This document shows positions 60,231-64,000 of a DNA stretch of 64,000 nt, piece after piece. The DNA is from Tanypteryx hageni. Lineage: Eukaryota; Arthropoda; Insecta; Odonata; Petaluridae. Location of the stretch: NCBI GenBank assembly GCA_028673005.1, contig CM054120.1:72961533-73025532 (forward strand), written 5' to 3'. How positions within the stretch are numbered: position 1 is the stretch's first letter; the number at the start of each line of letters is the position of its first letter. The notes beneath the pieces were generated by a model that was given only the letters and a program-made list of their open reading frames with translations, searched no databases and was not told where the DNA came from. Both the position numbers and the translations under genes were made by a program.

Positions 60231-62534
60231 CACTCAAGAGTATGAACCTAAGTGGTATCACATCGAGTCCGGACCCAGGTCCTAGAGGACCCAGCTTCTA
60301 AAATCATTTACTCACATCCAAGTAATCAATGAATGAAAATTGAATAAGGATAATGATTTATACAATACATAGTGTAATAATGGTATATATTTGCAAAATT
60401 AAATACATAATTAAGCATATAAATAAAAATGAAATAATTTTCTTTTTTTAAGGATAACATTTAATAATACCAAAAAGTTTATTTTTGAAGGTAAATTTAG
60501 TTAATTTGATTCAGTTAATCTTATGTTAGTTTGATTCATCTGAGTTGGAAGTGAAATTAATACATAATATTTTAGTCTATTTTATGGAATGCATACAAAA
60601 TTGTTACATTTGTCACATTTTGAAGTGTATTTATTGTCCCCCCTTAGTGCCAAAGATGCACCTACCTCTCTTTTTCCTTTCACCTCTAGTTTCTTCAGGT
60701 TCCTTTCTTGCCCAAGAAACTTTCCTGCCTGTCAAATCAACACATCAAAGAACGCTTTTCTGATAATTTTTCCCACTTGTGTCTTCTATTGTCCTGGCTC
60801 GTCTTTCAATGTTTTCTTTGATCAATGCCATTCCTAATGTTTCTAAAAAATAATTTTCCACTCTTCTGCAAACCTGATTCCAGAAAGTTATTATTTTTGG
60901 TCCAAACAACGAAAGCGTTGTACGCTGCTATGTCAAGAATGTTTAAAATAATATGCAACGGCCATATTCTTACTGCTCGAGTGCAAGAGTACTCTCGTAT
61001 GAGCTTATCTAACATATCCTCACCAATCTTGTTAGTATCGTAAATGAAATTTATTGAAGGCTTGAAACTAGTTTCCTCCCCTGAAATATCACGTTTGTTA
61101 TGCATGGACGACAAAAGTACAACACACTTCTTTGGTTTCGGCAAATATGAAACCAGGGTGAAGTCTTTGGTAAATAAGAACTTAGAAGTATTTACTTCTC
61201 TGCCATAAGTTGAAGTCAACGAGGGAGGCAAGCCTTTCCTACTTTTTTTAACAGTTCCAATCATTGTTATTTTTTTCAAAAGCTCCTCTGCTAGAGACAT
61301 GTTTGTAAAAAAATTGTCAGTAATGACATTACGGCCACTTCATACCAAAACTCACATAGCTGCTTTACTACTCGCTGTGACTGTTGTTTTTCCACAACAT
61401 TTCCAACCTTTCCAAGATAAATATCAGAATCACAGCAATAAAAATTTTCTGCATCGCAAAAAACCCAAAGTTTGATGCCATACTTCTTGGGTTTGTTTGG
61501 CATATAGACTCTGAAAGAACACCGTCCACGGAAGGACACAAGCTGCTCATCGATGGTCCCAAATGCTGATGCATCATAAGCTTTTCAACAATTCTCTGCA
61601 AACATATTGGATACTTCACGGAAGGGGGCAAATTTATCTTCTTGACTTCGTGTATTTCGGGTGTTGGTATCGTCGAAACGAATATACTTCATAATATCAA
61701 TGAAGCGATCTCAGGACATGCCAGCGGTATATATGGGTCTTATAAATGCAGTGTTTTTCTTCCACAAGAATTGAACGTCTTCATTGGATTCACGAAATCG
61801 TCCTATCAATAACAAAATTTCAATAAAGGCTTTGACTTCAACACTGCCGACATCAGTCCATGCTTTTGATGGTCTGTATGCAGCTGGTTTGGGAAGTGCG
61901 CTCTTGCTTCTATGTTTGTATTGGCAACTATCAAATTTATAATTTCATCTGAAATAAATAACTCAAATATTTCCAAATGAGTTATAGCATCTTTGCTGTA
62001 ATTAGTAACTTAACTAATATTTCGAACTATATTTTTGGGACTTGTTCATGCAGATTGTGGAGCAAAGTAACTCCAAAGCCTAAATATTCTATATCCCATT
62101 TTAGAATAATAGAGTCACAAAAAATAAAAAGTATATGACAAAAAGATTCGGGAGGCAAACAGAACGATGTGAATAATGGAGACACAAGAGAAAACTGGAA
62201 ATCGAGACGTCAAGACTTCGAAAATAACTAACATGTAATACAATGTCATGATGAGTGAGCTAATTTTGTCTGGACTTTGATCTGCCCGGTCATAAGAGAT
62301 ATAAAAGTTAAACGATGTAGAGTACGAAGCCGGGTCCCCGAAGACCCTCACATTTATACATTCTGTGATTTCGATGACTTAAATTACAATATAATTTTAT
62401 TACTGATTTTAAACTCCCAACATGATCCACTAGGAATACATAAAGTATAAATTTTGGCAAAAATTTTTTTAAAGAAATATTTATGAAAATATATCTTTCA
62501 GGTCTCCTGAGACCCAAGGTCCGTAATCTGAGTG
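60231..62534 (-). mobile_element. piggyBac element, degenerate
   Basis: TTAA flanks the element at 60227-60230 and 62535-62538. Both ends start CACTCA, and after a two-base gap share a GA.TA.G.ACCT pattern on opposite strands. Further inside, GGACC/GGGTC motifs recur (60272-60295, 62505-62523). Length of 2,304 bp is typical for piggyBac, and the reverse strand encodes a piggyBac transposase. Confidence 0.8.
60806..61990 (-). pseudogene. piggyBac transposase remnant
   Basis: On the reverse strand the order is HLEIFELFISDEII, SKAWTDVGSVEVKAFIEIL, RFRESNEDVQFLW, RFIDIMKYIRFDD, FGTIDEQLVSFRGRC (first catalytic Asp), KKYGIKLWVFCDAENFY, NVITDNFF (second), SLAEELLKK, EVNTSKFLFTKDFTLVSY, KPKKCVVLLSSMHN, GEDMLDKL (third) and ILNILDIAAYNAFVVW. 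All three Asp are visible, but stops (in AGMS* and ENC*) and frameshifts near 61290 and 61900 break it. The C-terminal Cys-rich finger was not found. Confidence 0.85.
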
Positions 62535-62538
62535 TTAA

Positions 62539-64000
62539 CAGACAATAATTTAATTGGATGCAATAATGTGGGTCATTTTGAAAACACCCAAAAAGAATAC
62601 AAATGTTATAAAATTTTGAAAAGAAATGCATATTTATGACAAATTCTTGTGTAATATCAATATATTGCAAGAATAAGATATTTTATACTTTTAGCCATCA
62701 AATAAAGCAAAAACAGAGAAAATAGGTCTATATTTATGTATTTTGATGAATGAAGGAAAAAAAACCTTGAGAAATTGAATACCTTATGTAAACTTATGGG
62801 AAAAGTCATTTCCTGGAGTCAAACCTGGGACACTTATGTAAATGAACATAGTTTTTCCAGGGTCTCCTAGTTGTCAGAAATGAAATGGCATTTACATTTC
62901 TTGATGACAAACTTTTCATGAGATAAAAGAGGATGGATGGATTGACATTGAGTAATTATATAAAAAAGATACTTGGGGGACCTCCTCCTCTCCCAATTCT
63001 ATATCAAGGCTTGCTTCACTTGCCTATAATATTCAAGCCAATTTAATATAAATTTAATGAACGATTGAAAATTAAAGACATTTTTACTACCTGATTTACA
63101 CCAAAAGATGAGGATTAGCAAAATATAGATAAATGTGGGAGATGCACATTTAAAGTAAACGGGAAAGTTTTTTATAAAATAAAAATTAACAAAAATATAA
63201 TGAACTTTTTTGGATGACACAAAAGAAATTTTCCTTCTTTTCGGCATTTGTTGTTCCAATTCTCGAACTCAAACACGAAGAATCTAAGACATTTTAATAT
63301 GTGTATGATTAATGTTCTATTCCTACTCGTAAATAATGTAATGAATGTTGTATACATTGGTTGCTATAAAAATCATTTCACCTATCTTTCCATCTCTCTT
63401 GCATTAAATGCATTCCAATCATGCTTTCACCCATAAGGATTGAAATGACAAAAGAATTTCAAGGTTTAACAATGTAATTGGTTGTCAAGGCAACATCCCG
63501 TTAAAATGGCAAGTTTCTCCAAAATATCTGAATAACATGTTTAACATGTAGGCAGAAAAAGATGAACAGAATAAGAAACTTTATAATTCTTTCTTTAAAA
63601 TAGTTCAGATCTGAAGATTGCAGGTTAATTATTTCTTATTTAGATCTCAAAAAGAATAAAAGTCTGCACATCAAAAAGTATATTTTAAATGTTACGCGTC
63701 CTCTCCTCACTGTGTTCACATCTTCACTGGCATACACCGTCAAAAGGTAATATTCCCACACTTCATCATTCCACCACATGGTGTCTGCCAGGGTGCTGCC
63801 GCCCGTCAACAAACATACAATGTCCCAACATGCTGGCCGCTGAAAAGGAATTACAATCTCCTTTTCTTACATAACAATTTAAATGCTAACAAATTATAAT
63901 TTAGGTGCACTTGGGTAGGGGCAAAGCCTTGTAATGGGTTGCTAAAGGGTTCCAGAGGGGGTACAGATAGTTGCTACCCACACTAATCTGTCGGTGCCTG
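62539..64000. other. AT-rich stretch without a recognised gene
   Basis: Open frames on both strands are short and show no domain. The last 300 bases are less AT-rich, but I recognise nothing in them. Confidence 0.4.

Noticed and set aside
62115..62670. Reverse frames of 78 and 120 codons near the piggyBac end
   Set aside because: They cross the element terminus and TTAA site and show no homology; chance open frames.

Overview
The window looks like a transposon-dense, AT-rich stretch of an insect nuclear genome. The best organismal clue is a broken cuticle-protein gene with the Tweedle (DUF243) domain, a family I know from insects. Every transposon family seen (hAT, piggyBac, Tc1/mariner, P/THAP9-like, CR1-group and I-like non-LTR elements) is common in insects. 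Introns, TATA promoters and AATAAA signals are eukaryotic. I cannot name the species. I see no intact, clearly functional gene; most coding matter is pseudogene, captured gene fragment or dead transposon.

Layout. (1) 1-4414: the 3' half of a multicopy zinc-finger-like gene, the 3' end of a CR1-group retrotransposon, then a Tweedle gene split by a structurally complete hAT element (1583-4373) with 14-bp inverted repeats and a perfect 8-bp target duplication. (2) 4415-10800: non-duplicated sequence holding a P/THAP9-like transposase remnant, a MADF-like fragment and a decayed non-LTR element. (3) 10804-41208: a CR1-group element with a 2A-like motif, running into tandem array U, 3.5 units of about 7.93 kb. 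Each unit carries a CR1 reverse-transcriptase piece, an antisense I-like element with EN, RT and RNase H domains, an LSM1 5' fragment, a (TAA)n microsatellite, an acidic ORF resembling a piggyBac N-terminus, a promoter with heat-shock elements, the broken multicopy gene, and terminal exons of an unidentified host gene. (4) 41209-43280: a second Tweedle/hAT copy, truncated at 3'. (5) 43281-58628: another 3' piece of the multicopy gene, then tandem array V, 3.4 units of about 4.23 kb, each with the same host exons and a dead Tc1/mariner element. (6) 58629-64000: non-duplicated sequence with a mariner fragment and a degenerate piggyBac element flanked by TTAA.

How the parts relate. The parts do not form a pathway. 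They form a mosaic of segmental duplications whose junctions can be read to the base. A 17-bp direct repeat lies at both edges of the composite segment inside the CR1 element. The mariner element has a paralogous empty site in the same unit. One junction fuses the acidic ORF in frame to Tweedle. The unit copies share old lesions and differ from each other by few bases, so amplification came after most of the decay. The most interesting biological lead is a canonical heat-shock-type promoter (HSE + TATA + Inr + 5'-UTR intron) kept intact in front of three copies of the multicopy gene.
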